This document shows, piece after piece, positions 7,346-14,111 of a stretch of DNA of 14,111 nucleotides. How positions within the stretch are numbered: the stretch's first letter is position 1; every line of letters begins with the position of its first letter. The stretch is from Bacteroidia bacterium (lineage in GTDB: Bacteria > Bacteroidota > Bacteroidia > Chitinophagales > Saprospiraceae). Position numbers and translations under genes: made by a program. The notes under the pieces are model-generated. The model made no database searches and was not told the origin of the DNA. It was given only the letters and a program-made list of their open reading frames with translations. The stretch is from positions 1-14,111 of the forward strand of contig JAUIIF010000044.1 of the NCBI GenBank assembly GCA_030431945.1. The letters run 5' to 3'.

Positions 7346-10339
7346 TTACTGAAGTATTAAATGCCCCGCGCCAATGTTAAAACCTCCGCCGCTTATCTTA
7401 AAGAAGTAAGCTCCGCCGGCCAACTTAGGACGCAAGAATTCAAAATTGTCACCCCGAAAGGCTGTCTGGTAGACTTTACGACCAGCAGCATCATAGAGTT
7501 GGAAGTTGAATTCCGTGTTTTGTGTTTCCCAGCCCTGGATGCGTACCGTTGTACGATCAATGATTGGATTAGGACTTACACTTATAGTGACACCAGCTGC
7601 TCTTGGCAAGAGATCCTCCGCAGAAGTCAGCAGGCACCCGTCTTCGGAGAAGATGTTTGCGCAGCCAACCACGTGGCGAACTTCCTGGGAAAGAACTGGT
7701 GATTCATAGTCAAAATAAACGGCAGCACGATTTCTGATTACGGTACCCATTATAAGATTCGGTTCTTGGGATAGTCGATAAGTGACATAGCCCTGTCGGG
7801 TAACCGCGTCAGCTTCCCCCGTGCCGCCGCCTGAAAAAATTCGGATTGAATCAAACGTGATCTTTAGAATTCCGCCCTGATAAAGGACAAAATCATAGGG
7901 ATGACTCGCAGCACCCATTTCCAAGCTGTTGAAATCAAGCAGTTCGGGAAGAGTGTCACGGATGACCACGCGTTCGTAGGAGTCGTTGTCTGGCAGCGCG
8001 AAGAATACTGTATATTCAATGTCTGTTTTTGGGATAATGATAGAGTCTTGATAACCACGGGGATAGGCTACCAATTGTAAAGCAGCGCCTTCATCCAGCG
8101 CAACGATCTCCTGAGTAAGAATGTCAAGGTGCAGGTCCCCGTCGTTATCGGGGAACTGGGCAACGTATCCTGTGCTAAAGGCTACTTCGCCGGTCGGGCC
8201 AGTCTGGCAACCTTCCACTACGGCAGTAGGGAATTGGCTTCCTGGATGGCCTTCAGATTGTTCAGCAATCAAGCGGAACGTTCCGATTTCTTCCTCTCCT
8301 GAGAGGTCGATCGGAATAAGCTCCGAGCCCATGCTGGGCAGAGGACCAAAGGTTCCCTGCTCCCGTAGTGCGATATCTTCAACGATAACGTAGCTACTGG
8401 TTTCAGTCATGGCATCACCGATGTTGGTAATGGTGAAGGACAAACCTTCCACCAGGTCACAACGGCTGGTAACTACGATGCTGGACCGGTCCCAATCATC
8501 ACTCACCGGTACACAAGTGACCAGGGGGGAAATGACAGCTTGGGAGCTGATGGATTGTCCGGCAACAACATCGTTGCATGCCACACGGGCGATTACTGTT
8601 ATCGTTCCTTCCGTTGAAGGAGCGAGGTCTCCGATGGTGAAGACTATAGTTGTATCGTTAATCTCAGCCGGCGCCGGGCTGGCAGAAATAAACGTCAGGT
8701 TTTCATCTAAGGCTAAGTCAATGCGGGTGTTCGATTCTAACGCCGTACCTGAGTTGCCGTAGCTAATGGTGATTTTCTGGGTGTCACACTGAATGGCCGG
8801 AGTAGCACTCATCGTCACTTCCAGGAGCGGACAGTCGTACGCCGGCTGCAGTGGAAAATCATGAAAGTTGCTGTCGTAAGGCTCCGTCAGGTCAACGATC
8901 AGGGACGCAGGGTTACAAATGTCCCAGCGATCATTGCGCCGCAGCAGGCTCAATTCATAAGTGCCACGATCAACCCGCAGGTCATAGTTGCCCAGTGAAT
9001 CCGTGGAGCCAAAGAAAGTAGCGTTATCGCTTTCTGCCTTCACCAGCCAGCCCGCCAGGCCAAGATCACCTTCCTGGTAAGGGCCGCAATCATTGGCCTG
9101 TGGAAAGTAAACCTTACCGCGCAAGTAGTTGGTCTGTAAGCCGCCGAGATCATCCGTTTTAATGATAACCATCTCGTTACCCAGAACTCCGTCGAAACGG
9201 GCACTGAATCCGGCTAAGGCGAAACCTCCGTCAAGCGTCTGGGCCAGGTCTTCTCCTACATCGAGCGTTTTCTCGTCTCCGAGGCGGCGCTGCCAGAGGA
9301 TCAGTCCATCGGAAGCCCGGACTTTCACCATCAATACGTCAAGATTTTCGGGCGTCGGAACCGTCTGACCGACAGCAACGAGGTTTTCACCACCGTCTTC
9401 TTCGATCACATTGTTCAGAATATCGTCCAGTGGACCACCATCAATTTCGTGGTACCACAGCGTATCTCCGTTGAGATCCGCCTTGGCAATTAGTGCCTTA
9501 TTAGAATTATTCGTGGACCCGACAAAAACCAGGTGGTTATCCTGAGTCCGAATAATATTCTTTAGTTGCTCACTTTCGTTGTCCGTTCCGTAGAACTTGC
9601 TCCACATCACCTCGCCGTTCGCGTCGAGGCCGTGCAGGGCAATATCCCCGGTGGAATTGTTGCTGGATTGTGCATTTGCTCCGACGATGAAGCCACCATC
9701 AGGCTTGGCCAGGGTGCCGAAACCTTCACTGCTGAAGCTGCCCCCAACAATTGAACGCCAGATTTCGTCTCCGTCTTCGCTGACCTTAATGACCAGCACA
9801 TCGCGCCGGCTGCTACCGGGTTGCTTGCGGTAACCAGTAATAAGATAACCTTCGCCGGGAAGCCGAATGATCTGGCGGCCTCGCTCATCCACGTTGTCTT
9901 CACCGTAAGACTTGCTGAAGATGATTTCTCCCTCCCGGTCAAGCTTCACCAGGTAGGTTTGCTCCGGTGCATCAGCCGTTAACTGGCGGAAGCCGGCAAC
10001 CAGGTAATTACCATCAGAAGTTTGAATTACGTCTTCGGCTTGCTCGATGAAACCTTCGTCGTGGCGCTGCGTCCAGACAATGGTACCATCCACATCCGTG
10101 CGGACTACAAAAATGTCAATGTCGTTGTCGTCCCCAGGAAGTCCGTTAGTACTGCCAACCTCGATGTAACCGTGGTCCTTAGTCTGCAGGATGGCCCGAC
10201 CGAAGTCGTCTTTGGGGCCGCCAAACTTTTTCTCATACCCCTGCCCGGTTACCACTAAAGAAGCGCAAAGCATCGCCAGCATCAGGGCCAGGCGCTGGCA
10301 CTGACGACCGAAGGCCAATACCGTAGATCGCTTTTTCAT
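7346..10339 (-). CDS. Secreted seven-repeat propeller protein with T9SS sorting domain
   Basis: A 997-residue exported protein. I place the start at the ATG at 10339 (MKKRSTVLAF), which gives a normal signal peptide (1-33) and lies about 30 bases after a good promoter candidate. An ATG at 10480 would add 47 residues running through that promoter. Residues about 36-400 hold seven repeats of about 50 residues with the pattern T-DGG-hydrophobic-G, then K-D-G-W. This suggests a seven-bladed beta-propeller. A small SdrD/carboxypeptidase-regulatory-like beta domain (about 408-483) follows, then DUF11-like beta modules (about 500-750). A DUF7619-like module (about 750-890) contains RDTLPELLDF and the family-like ending GTVIRNRAAVYFDYESPV. 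The C-terminal 81 residues (SPNPIIDRTTV to GAGHLILQ) are a type A T9SS sorting domain, so it should cross the outer membrane and be surface-attached or released. Its ligand is unknown; adhesion or binding is inferred. Confidence 0.87.
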   Translation of the reverse strand: MKKRSTVLAFGRQCQRLALMLAMLCASLVVTGQGYEKKFGGPKDDFGRAILQTKDHGYIEVGSTNGLPGDDNDIDIFVVRTDVDGTIVWTQRHDEGFIEQAEDVIQTSDGNYLVAGFRQLTADAPEQTYLVKLDREGEIIFSKSYGEDNVDERGRQIIRLPGEGYLITGYRKQPGSSRRDVLVIKVSEDGDEIWRSIVGGSFSSEGFGTLAKPDGGFIVGANAQSSNNSTGDIALHGLDANGEVMWSKFYGTDNESEQLKNIIRTQDNHLVFVGSTNNSNKALIAKADLNGDTLWYHEIDGGPLDDILNNVIEEDGGENLVAVGQTVPTPENLDVLMVKVRASDGLILWQRRLGDEKTLDVGEDLAQTLDGGFALAGFSARFDGVLGNEMVIIKTDDLGGLQTNYLRGKVYFPQANDCGPYQEGDLGLAGWLVKAESDNATFFGSTDSLGNYDLRVDRGTYELSLLRRNDRWDICNPASLIVDLTEPYDSNFHDFPLQPAYDCPLLEVTMSATPAIQCDTQKITISYGNSGTALESNTRIDLALDENLTFISASPAPAEINDTTIVFTIGDLAPSTEGTITVIARVACNDVVAGQSISSQAVISPLVTCVPVSDDWDRSSIVVTSRCDLVEGLSFTITNIGDAMTETSSYVIVEDIALREQGTFGPLPSMGSELIPIDLSGEEEIGTFRLIAEQSEGHPGSQFPTAVVEGCQTGPTGEVAFSTGYVAQFPDNDGDLHLDILTQEIVALDEGAALQLVAYPRGYQDSIIIPKTDIEYTVFFALPDNDSYERVVIRDTLPELLDFNSLEMGAASHPYDFVLYQGGILKITFDSIRIFSGGGTGEADAVTRQGYVTYRLSQEPNLIMGTVIRNRAAVYFDYESPVLSQEVRHVVGCANIFSEDGCLLTSAEDLLPRAAGVTISVSPNPIIDRTTVRIQGWETQNTEFNFQLYDAAGRKVYQTAFRGDNFEFLRPKLAGGAYFFKISGGGFNIGAGHLILQ

Positions 10340-10377
10340 GGTTAGTGTTTGGAGGTCGCTATCCGTTGATTGCAATG

Positions 10378-10408
10378 CAAATATGGAGGCAGAATCAGCC
10401 GAACCAAA
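10378..10408 (-). promoter_or_regulatory. Promoter candidate of the secreted propeller-protein gene
   Basis: On the minus strand TTTG (10405-10408) is followed after 19 bases by CATATTTG (10378-10385), one mismatch from TAnnTTTG. This fits the Bacteroidota TTTG / 19-base spacer / TAnnTTTG layout. The start of transcription would lie about 30 bases before the ATG at 10339, supporting that start over the one at 10480. Confidence 0.55.
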
Positions 10409-10425
10409 AAACATAAAGACCTGTT

Positions 10426-10563
10426 TGTTGAAAAAAACAGCTATTTTTGTTACGAGCATAAAGCGGCCATTTTTGCCCAAAACCCCTTATTTTACTAGGG
10501 ATAAAGACGGTGATAAACGTAAAAATCTGTTGAAAAAAATATGGAAACCACTGTTGAAAAAAA
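10426..10563 (+). repeat. Three copies of TGTTGAAAAAAA around a start codon
   Basis: The 12-mer occurs at 10426-10437, 10528-10539 and 10552-10563. The last two belong to a 14-bp exact direct repeat (CTGTTGAAAAAAAT, 10527-10540 and 10551-10564) with a 24-bp period that flanks the ATG at 10541. The third copy lies in codons 4-8. The copies may be chance in AT-rich DNA, a recent 24-bp duplication, or a binding site; the sequence does not decide. Confidence 0.5.
10442..10449 (+). promoter_or_regulatory. Candidate -7 box for the helical unknown protein
   Basis: TATTTTTG matches TAnnTTTG fully. The nearest upstream TTTG (10424-10427) is only 14 bases away, short of the usual spacing, and the implied leader to the ATG at 10541 is about 85 bases. 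It would be divergent from the promoter at 10378-10408. Confidence 0.3.
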
Positions 10564-11968
10564 TCCGCTTATTCCCATTCTCAGGTCTTTTACCAAGGCA
10601 GACAGCCGTCGATTAGGAAAATGGCTGGAAAGCCCGGCACATAATCAACGGGATGATGTCCGGGTACTGTTCGCTTACCTGGTTGGCGGACAAGACCGGC
10701 TATATAAAACGTCTTCACTGACAAAAATGCGCATCTGGAAACGTATTTTCCCCGGAGAATCCTTCGATGACGCGCGTCTGCGACAAACATTTCACTGGGC
10801 CCTGAAGGCTACGGAGGCATTTCTGGCTTACGATTATTGGTGCCGGAATGAATTTCACCAACAGCTGGCCCTTACCAAAGAGTTGCGCCGCCGCAACATC
10901 GCCGGCCCCGCCGCCCGCAGCCTGAAAAAAGCGGAACAACTACAGGAGGTGGTAGGGATAAAAAACGAAACGCATTTGCGTGATCAGTACCTCCTGGAAC
11001 TGGAAAAGGATGAGCACCGTATTTATTACCAGTTGCTGGACAAGCCCCGGTTCCAGGAGATTGCCGACACCCTGGACTACACCTACCTCATCGAAAAACT
11101 GAAAGCCAGCTGGAACATGCTCTACCACCAGCGGGTGTACAAAACGGCCTTTGACGTTAAGTTCCTCGACGAGGTCGTAAGCTACGTGGAACGTATTAAC
11201 CTGGACGAACACCCCGTTATTGCCATTCATTACTACGGCTACCTGGGCCTGGTGGAAGACGACGCCTCGGGCAAAACCATCGCCCTGCTGCGGGACGCAG
11301 TGGAAAAACACGGTGACCTGTTGAGTCCCACGGACCTGCGCTACGTAATCCTCATGGCCATCAATCTCTGCATCTCCAACATGAATCAAGGGCGGGAACC
11401 TTACATCCGGGAATCTTTCGAGTGGTACAAACTCGGCTTTGCCAAAGATGTGATCACGGAAAACAACCTCCTGACGCGTGCAACCTACCTCAACGTCATC
11501 ACCATCGTTCTCCGGCTTAAGGAGTATGCCTGGGCCAGCCAGTTTATTGAGGAACAATCCAGCCAACTGGAAGAGGACATCCGGGAAAATACGGAGCGCT
11601 TTGCCCGGGCCCGCCTGGCTTACGAACAGGGAGATTATAACAACTCGATGCCGCTGTTGGTACAGGTGGACTTCAAGCACCCCGTCTACAATCTTATGGC
11701 CAAAACCCTCCTGCTGAAAATTTATTTTGAACTGGACGAGTTCGATGCCCTCGACAGCCAGCTGGACAGCATGGCCACCTACATCCGCAGAAAGCAACTG
11801 TCTGATTTGCACAAAAACAATTTCAGCAGCATCGTCCGCTACACCCGCCAGCTCAGCCGCACGGGCAGGGGAAACCAGAAAAAGCTGGCGGACCTGCGAC
11901 AAAAGGTAGAAGCCACCTCGCCCCTGACCGAAAAAAAATGGTTGCTGGAGCAGCTGGACAAACGCTAG
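10541..11968 (+). CDS. Conserved-type all-helical protein of unknown function
   Basis: I do not recognise a named family for this 475-residue protein. It has no signal peptide or membrane helix, so it is probably cytoplasmic. Nearly the whole length reads as amphipathic helices rich in Leu, Glu, Arg, Lys, Tyr and Trp, with few glycines. That suggests an alpha-solenoid or TPR-like fold, for example the ARLAYEQGDYNNSMPLLVQVD stretch around residues 350-370. The N-terminus (IPILRSFTKADSRRLGKWL, 11-29) reads like a conserved opening block, and the C-terminus is basic. The ATG is preceded by an A-rich stretch, usual for this phylum. It stands alone, divergent from a secreted protein and convergent with a secreted peptidase. 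A role as a scaffold is a guess from the fold only. A 349-codon frame on the opposite strand is its shadow. Confidence 0.8.
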   Translation: METTVEKNPLIPILRSFTKADSRRLGKWLESPAHNQRDDVRVLFAYLVGGQDRLYKTSSLTKMRIWKRIFPGESFDDARLRQTFHWALKATEAFLAYDYWCRNEFHQQLALTKELRRRNIAGPAARSLKKAEQLQEVVGIKNETHLRDQYLLELEKDEHRIYYQLLDKPRFQEIADTLDYTYLIEKLKASWNMLYHQRVYKTAFDVKFLDEVVSYVERINLDEHPVIAIHYYGYLGLVEDDASGKTIALLRDAVEKHGDLLSPTDLRYVILMAINLCISNMNQGREPYIRESFEWYKLGFAKDVITENNLLTRATYLNVITIVLRLKEYAWASQFIEEQSSQLEEDIRENTERFARARLAYEQGDYNNSMPLLVQVDFKHPVYNLMAKTLLLKIYFELDEFDALDSQLDSMATYIRRKQLSDLHKNNFSSIVRYTRQLSRTGRGNQKKLADLRQKVEATSPLTEKKWLLEQLDKR

Positions 11969-12066
11969 CCCAGGTTGAGCGTAAGCCACGGCATCTCTAC
12001 GTGCCTCGTCAGCCCCCCGAAACTACCCGTGCCTTACCTCCAGAGTAAACATTGACGAACGGCAAC

Positions 12067-12100
12067 CAGGGCGCGGCCGCAGGTGCCGGAAAACAACCAG
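12067..12100 (+). repeat. 34-bp GC-rich intergenic repeat, copy 2
   Basis: This is the second copy of the element at 2922-2955. Bases 12067-12086 are identical to 2922-2941, and 12087-12100 differ at four positions. It lies 98 bp after the stop of a + strand gene, as copy 1 also follows a + strand gene. Its last base begins a 9-bp hairpin stem. No coding frame runs through it. Confidence 0.7.
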
Positions 12101-12152
12101 GAGCCGGGCAAGTCCTCCCCCCCGGCTCCGTTACCATTACCCTGCACCTGCG
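12078..12152. repeat. Two-tier inverted repeat downstream of the helical gene
   Basis: An outer stem CGCAGGTGC (12078-12086) pairs with GCACCTGCG (12144-12152). It encloses an inner perfect 9-bp stem GGAGCCGGG (12100-12108) with CCCGGCTCC (12121-12129). No T run follows on either strand, so it is not a classical terminator. It could end or stabilise the + strand transcript, or be part of a mobile repeat. Confidence 0.55.
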
Positions 12153-12165
12153 TGCCCGCCCACCT

Positions 12166-12208
12166 AAAAAAAGGTGGCGCTACCACGTTATCCGTAGTAG
12201 CGCCACCT
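12166..12208 (-). terminator. Intrinsic terminator of the M36 peptidase gene
   Basis: A perfect 12-bp stem (12172-12183 with 12197-12208, arm AGGTGGCGCTAC) closes a 13-base loop. On the minus strand it is followed by a run of T residues (12166-12171, plus the last stem base). It lies 60 bp past the stop at 12269. Just beyond the T run, AGGTGG recurs (complement of 12160-12165) and could pair with the same arm. Confidence 0.9.
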
Positions 12209-12268
12209 GATTGCCGGCACCTGCCTCAGGAGGATCAGCACATCACCCCGGGCGGTTGTCCGCAAGAT

Positions 12269-14111
12269 TTACCGAATGGTTACTTTCGTCGTGCTGATGC
12301 GGTCAGCGCCCGTTACCCGGACCACGTACATGCCGGCAGGTAGCGCTGCCGTGCTGATCGTATGGCGGCCGCCCCCGGCCACCAGGTTGATTTCGCTGTT
12401 GTACAACACCCGGCCGTCAATGCTCAGGAGCTGAACGGAAGCATCCCCGGCCCGCTCCGTTGCGATGCTGACCGTAACGAATTCGTTAGCGGGGTTGGGG
12501 TAAACACTCACCTTCGTTTGTCCCAGATCCGGATCATTGGTATTGTTTACCGTACCAGCTTCAGTGAGGACGCCCAGGTTGCCCACCTGGGTGGTGAAGT
12601 TGTCACCAGCATCCGAGGTCAACGTTGCGGGACTGTCGTAGCTCACCATGTCCATCAGTTGAACATTGTCTACCCACCAGCCACGGGCACCAACGGAAGT
12701 ATCGGAAATGAACCGCCAGCGGATGAACACATCCTGCCCGGTGTAGGCACGCAGATCAACGATGATTTCGCGGTAATCCCCGCTGTTCCCCCAGAAGGAA
12801 TTCGTGCCCACCAGTGCGGCGGAACCATTAGGGCTCACCTGCCCGCGGTAGCTGCCGCGGACGAGCTTGTCGTCCACCCGGTCCCAGGTAGTACCGTCCG
12901 TGCTTACTTCCACGATACCGGCATCCCAGCCGGCCTCAGTTTCGTACTTCGTGAAGAAACGCAGGCCGGGGTTGTCTCCCGTAACCGGCAGGGCTTCGGC
13001 CGTCTGCAACACCTGATCCTGCACGACTGCTACGTTGACCACGTACCAGGCCAGGTTGCCGGCGTAGGGCGTGGTGTCCGTCTGTTCCCAGAAGAAATCC
13101 GTTACTGCGGGGTCGGTACCGAGGCTCAGGATTTCCCAGTTCGTGTCGCCATCCTCTGCATCATCAAAGAAAGTCTCCTGCGAAGACAGGTCGGGGTCCG
13201 TGGAAACAGAGTAGAGGATGGTTTCTTCATCTTCGAATTCCAGGGTACCCAGGTTGAAGGTGATGGTTTGCCCGTCAATGGTGAAATCATCGGAGCCGCG
13301 GATGGAGTTAACGTCCAGCGTCATGCCGTCCGGGATAATGTCCGTAATGACTACGTTATCCGTCAGCCCGGGCCGGTAGTTGGCGGCCTTGAGGGTGAAG
13401 GTTACTCCTTCGCCGGCGTTGACGGCGTCCTGGTCTACCGTTTTCGTCAGTTGAATATCACCGGCACAAACGGGGCTGATGTCAAAGGCCTCCTGGCCGT
13501 CGGTCCGGTCCTGACCACTTCCCTGGCTGGCGGAGAAGCCGAGGCCACGGCGGGCGAATACTTCCCAGAGCAAACACTGGTAGGTACCACCGGTCAGTTC
13601 CAGCTCAGCAGCAAGGATACCGTCGCGTCCATCCACCATACCGGGGCGGCACTTCGTCAGCTTCATGCCTTCGATGACCAGCTGGACGGCGAGGTTATTG
13701 CCACCGGTGCCGTCAATCAGGTCGGCGTCGAAACCAATTTCGTTGCTCAGTGCCCAGTACACGTCCCAGAGGGTCGCGTTCCAGATCTCCCCGAGTGGGT
13801 GGGGTGCCGTACCGGAGAAGATGATGTCATCGTAGGTCTGCGGGTTGACGTTCAGGTCCGTTGAGTAGGGGAAATTCCGGATGCCGGGGCCATCGGTAGC
13901 GCGCTGGACGGCGTAGTTACCAATGCCACGGGCTTCTGAACCGTTGGGAGTTTCCAGGAGCGTCTGGGGAGTGGAGGCCAGGGTAAAAAAGTCTGACCAG
14001 CCCTCGCCCATCTGCTCATCGTTGTTGAGGCAGTTCGCAGCGTTCGGGCCGCCGACGAGGCGATTGGAAACCCCGTGGCCGAGCTCGTGGGCGACGATGC
14101 CGTTGTCGAAG
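12269..14111 (-). CDS. Fungalysin-type M36 zinc metallopeptidase, T9SS-secreted (5' end outside window)
   Basis: The gene runs off the right edge; 613 C-terminal residues are visible and the ATG at 14011 is internal. The visible part opens with the zinc site HELGH (visible 8-12) in the M36 context NGIVAHELGHGVSNRL. The third ligand Glu follows in MGEGWSDFF (34-42), and the conserved HPLGEIWNATLWDVYW block comes later (about 104-119). The signal peptide, propeptide and N-terminal catalytic half are missing. After the catalytic domain (to about 213) come a DUF11-like beta module (about 217-303) and a jelly-roll-like domain (about 310-490; WWVDNVQL is typical). The last 80 residues (YPNPANEFVTV to STTKVTIR) are a type A T9SS sorting domain. 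It should be an extracellular endopeptidase for protein degradation. Its transcript ends at the hairpin at 12166-12208. A 500-codon frame on the opposite strand is a shadow. Confidence 0.93.
   Translation of the reverse strand, partial: FDNGIVAHELGHGVSNRLVGGPNAANCLNNDEQMGEGWSDFFTLASTPQTLLETPNGSEARGIGNYAVQRATDGPGIRNFPYSTDLNVNPQTYDDIIFSGTAPHPLGEIWNATLWDVYWALSNEIGFDADLIDGTGGNNLAVQLVIEGMKLTKCRPGMVDGRDGILAAELELTGGTYQCLLWEVFARRGLGFSASQGSGQDRTDGQEAFDISPVCAGDIQLTKTVDQDAVNAGEGVTFTLKAANYRPGLTDNVVITDIIPDGMTLDVNSIRGSDDFTIDGQTITFNLGTLEFEDEETILYSVSTDPDLSSQETFFDDAEDGDTNWEILSLGTDPAVTDFFWEQTDTTPYAGNLAWYVVNVAVVQDQVLQTAEALPVTGDNPGLRFFTKYETEAGWDAGIVEVSTDGTTWDRVDDKLVRGSYRGQVSPNGSAALVGTNSFWGNSGDYREIIVDLRAYTGQDVFIRWRFISDTSVGARGWWVDNVQLMDMVSYDSPATLTSDAGDNFTTQVGNLGVLTEAGTVNNTNDPDLGQTKVSVYPNPANEFVTVSIATERAGDASVQLLSIDGRVLYNSEINLVAGGGRHTISTAALPAGMYVVRVTGADRISTTKVTIR

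Larger units (their letters stand above)
11969..12268. other. Intergenic region between convergent genes
   Basis: These 300 bp separate the stop of the helical protein gene from the stop of the M36 peptidase gene. The first 95 bases show nothing I can name. Then come the 34-bp repeat copy 2, a two-tier inverted repeat, and the minus-strand terminator of the peptidase gene. No credible gene is present. Confidence 0.7.

Noticed and set aside
10340..10480. ATG at 10480 as the start of the propeller protein
   Set aside because: It would place a promoter-like site inside the gene and bury the signal peptide 47 residues in; the ATG at 10339 gives a normal signal peptide.
10940..11989. 349-codon open frame on the - strand
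   Set aside because: Antisense to the helical protein gene, rich in Val, Gln and Phe with no recognisable fold pattern or start signal.
12362..13864. 500-codon open frame on the + strand
   Set aside because: It lies wholly opposite the M36 peptidase, whose zinc site and sorting domain prove that strand is coding. The product has no recognisable domain; it is a GC-rich antisense shadow.
1..14111. CRISPR array, tRNA or rRNA gene, transposase, phage or defence genes
   Set aside because: None seen on either strand: no regularly spaced repeats, no cloverleaf-like element, and no transposase or defence domain in any credible protein.

Overview
The window looks like chromosomal DNA of a moderately GC-rich Bacteroidota, most likely a Saprospiria/Lewinella-type marine bacterium. 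This rests on two proteins ending in type IX secretion (T9SS, Por) sorting domains, the DUF4271-hemD gene pair, promoter candidates of the Bacteroidota TTTG / TAnnTTTG type, and several starts without a clear Shine-Dalgarno sequence. The genus is an inference. I see no tRNA, rRNA, CRISPR array, insertion sequence, phage gene or defence cassette.

Left part (1-4554, + strand): a tripartite export operon of a HlyD/MacA-type periplasmic adaptor, a MacB/FtsX-type ABC permease without a fused ATPase, and a TolC-family outer-membrane channel. Together they would form an envelope-spanning pump that needs an ATPase encoded elsewhere.

Middle (4561-6945, - strand, transcribed right to left): DUF4271 membrane protein, uroporphyrinogen-III synthase (hemD), and a NudL-like CoA pyrophosphatase. 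It is convergent with the TolC gene, with only 6 bp between the stops. Two of the three genes start with TTG. The intergenic region 6946-7345 holds a terminator for the upstream secreted-protein gene and a promoter candidate for this operon.

Right part: a large secreted protein (7346-10339, - strand) with a seven-repeat presumed beta-propeller, adhesion-type beta domains and a T9SS signal. It is divergent from an all-helical conserved protein of unknown function (10541-11968, + strand). The window ends inside a fungalysin-type M36 metallopeptidase with DUF11-like, jelly-roll-like and T9SS domains (12269 to beyond 14111, - strand), followed by a strong terminator.

The least explained signal is a 34-bp GC-rich intergenic sequence present twice about 9 kb apart (2922-2955 and 12067-12100; 20 bp exact, 30 of 34 identical). 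Each copy lies downstream of a + strand gene and is followed by a hairpin that is not conserved in sequence. It may be one member of an undescribed repeat family. The rest is a coherent but fairly ordinary set of genes, and I found no clear evidence of a novel multi-gene system.
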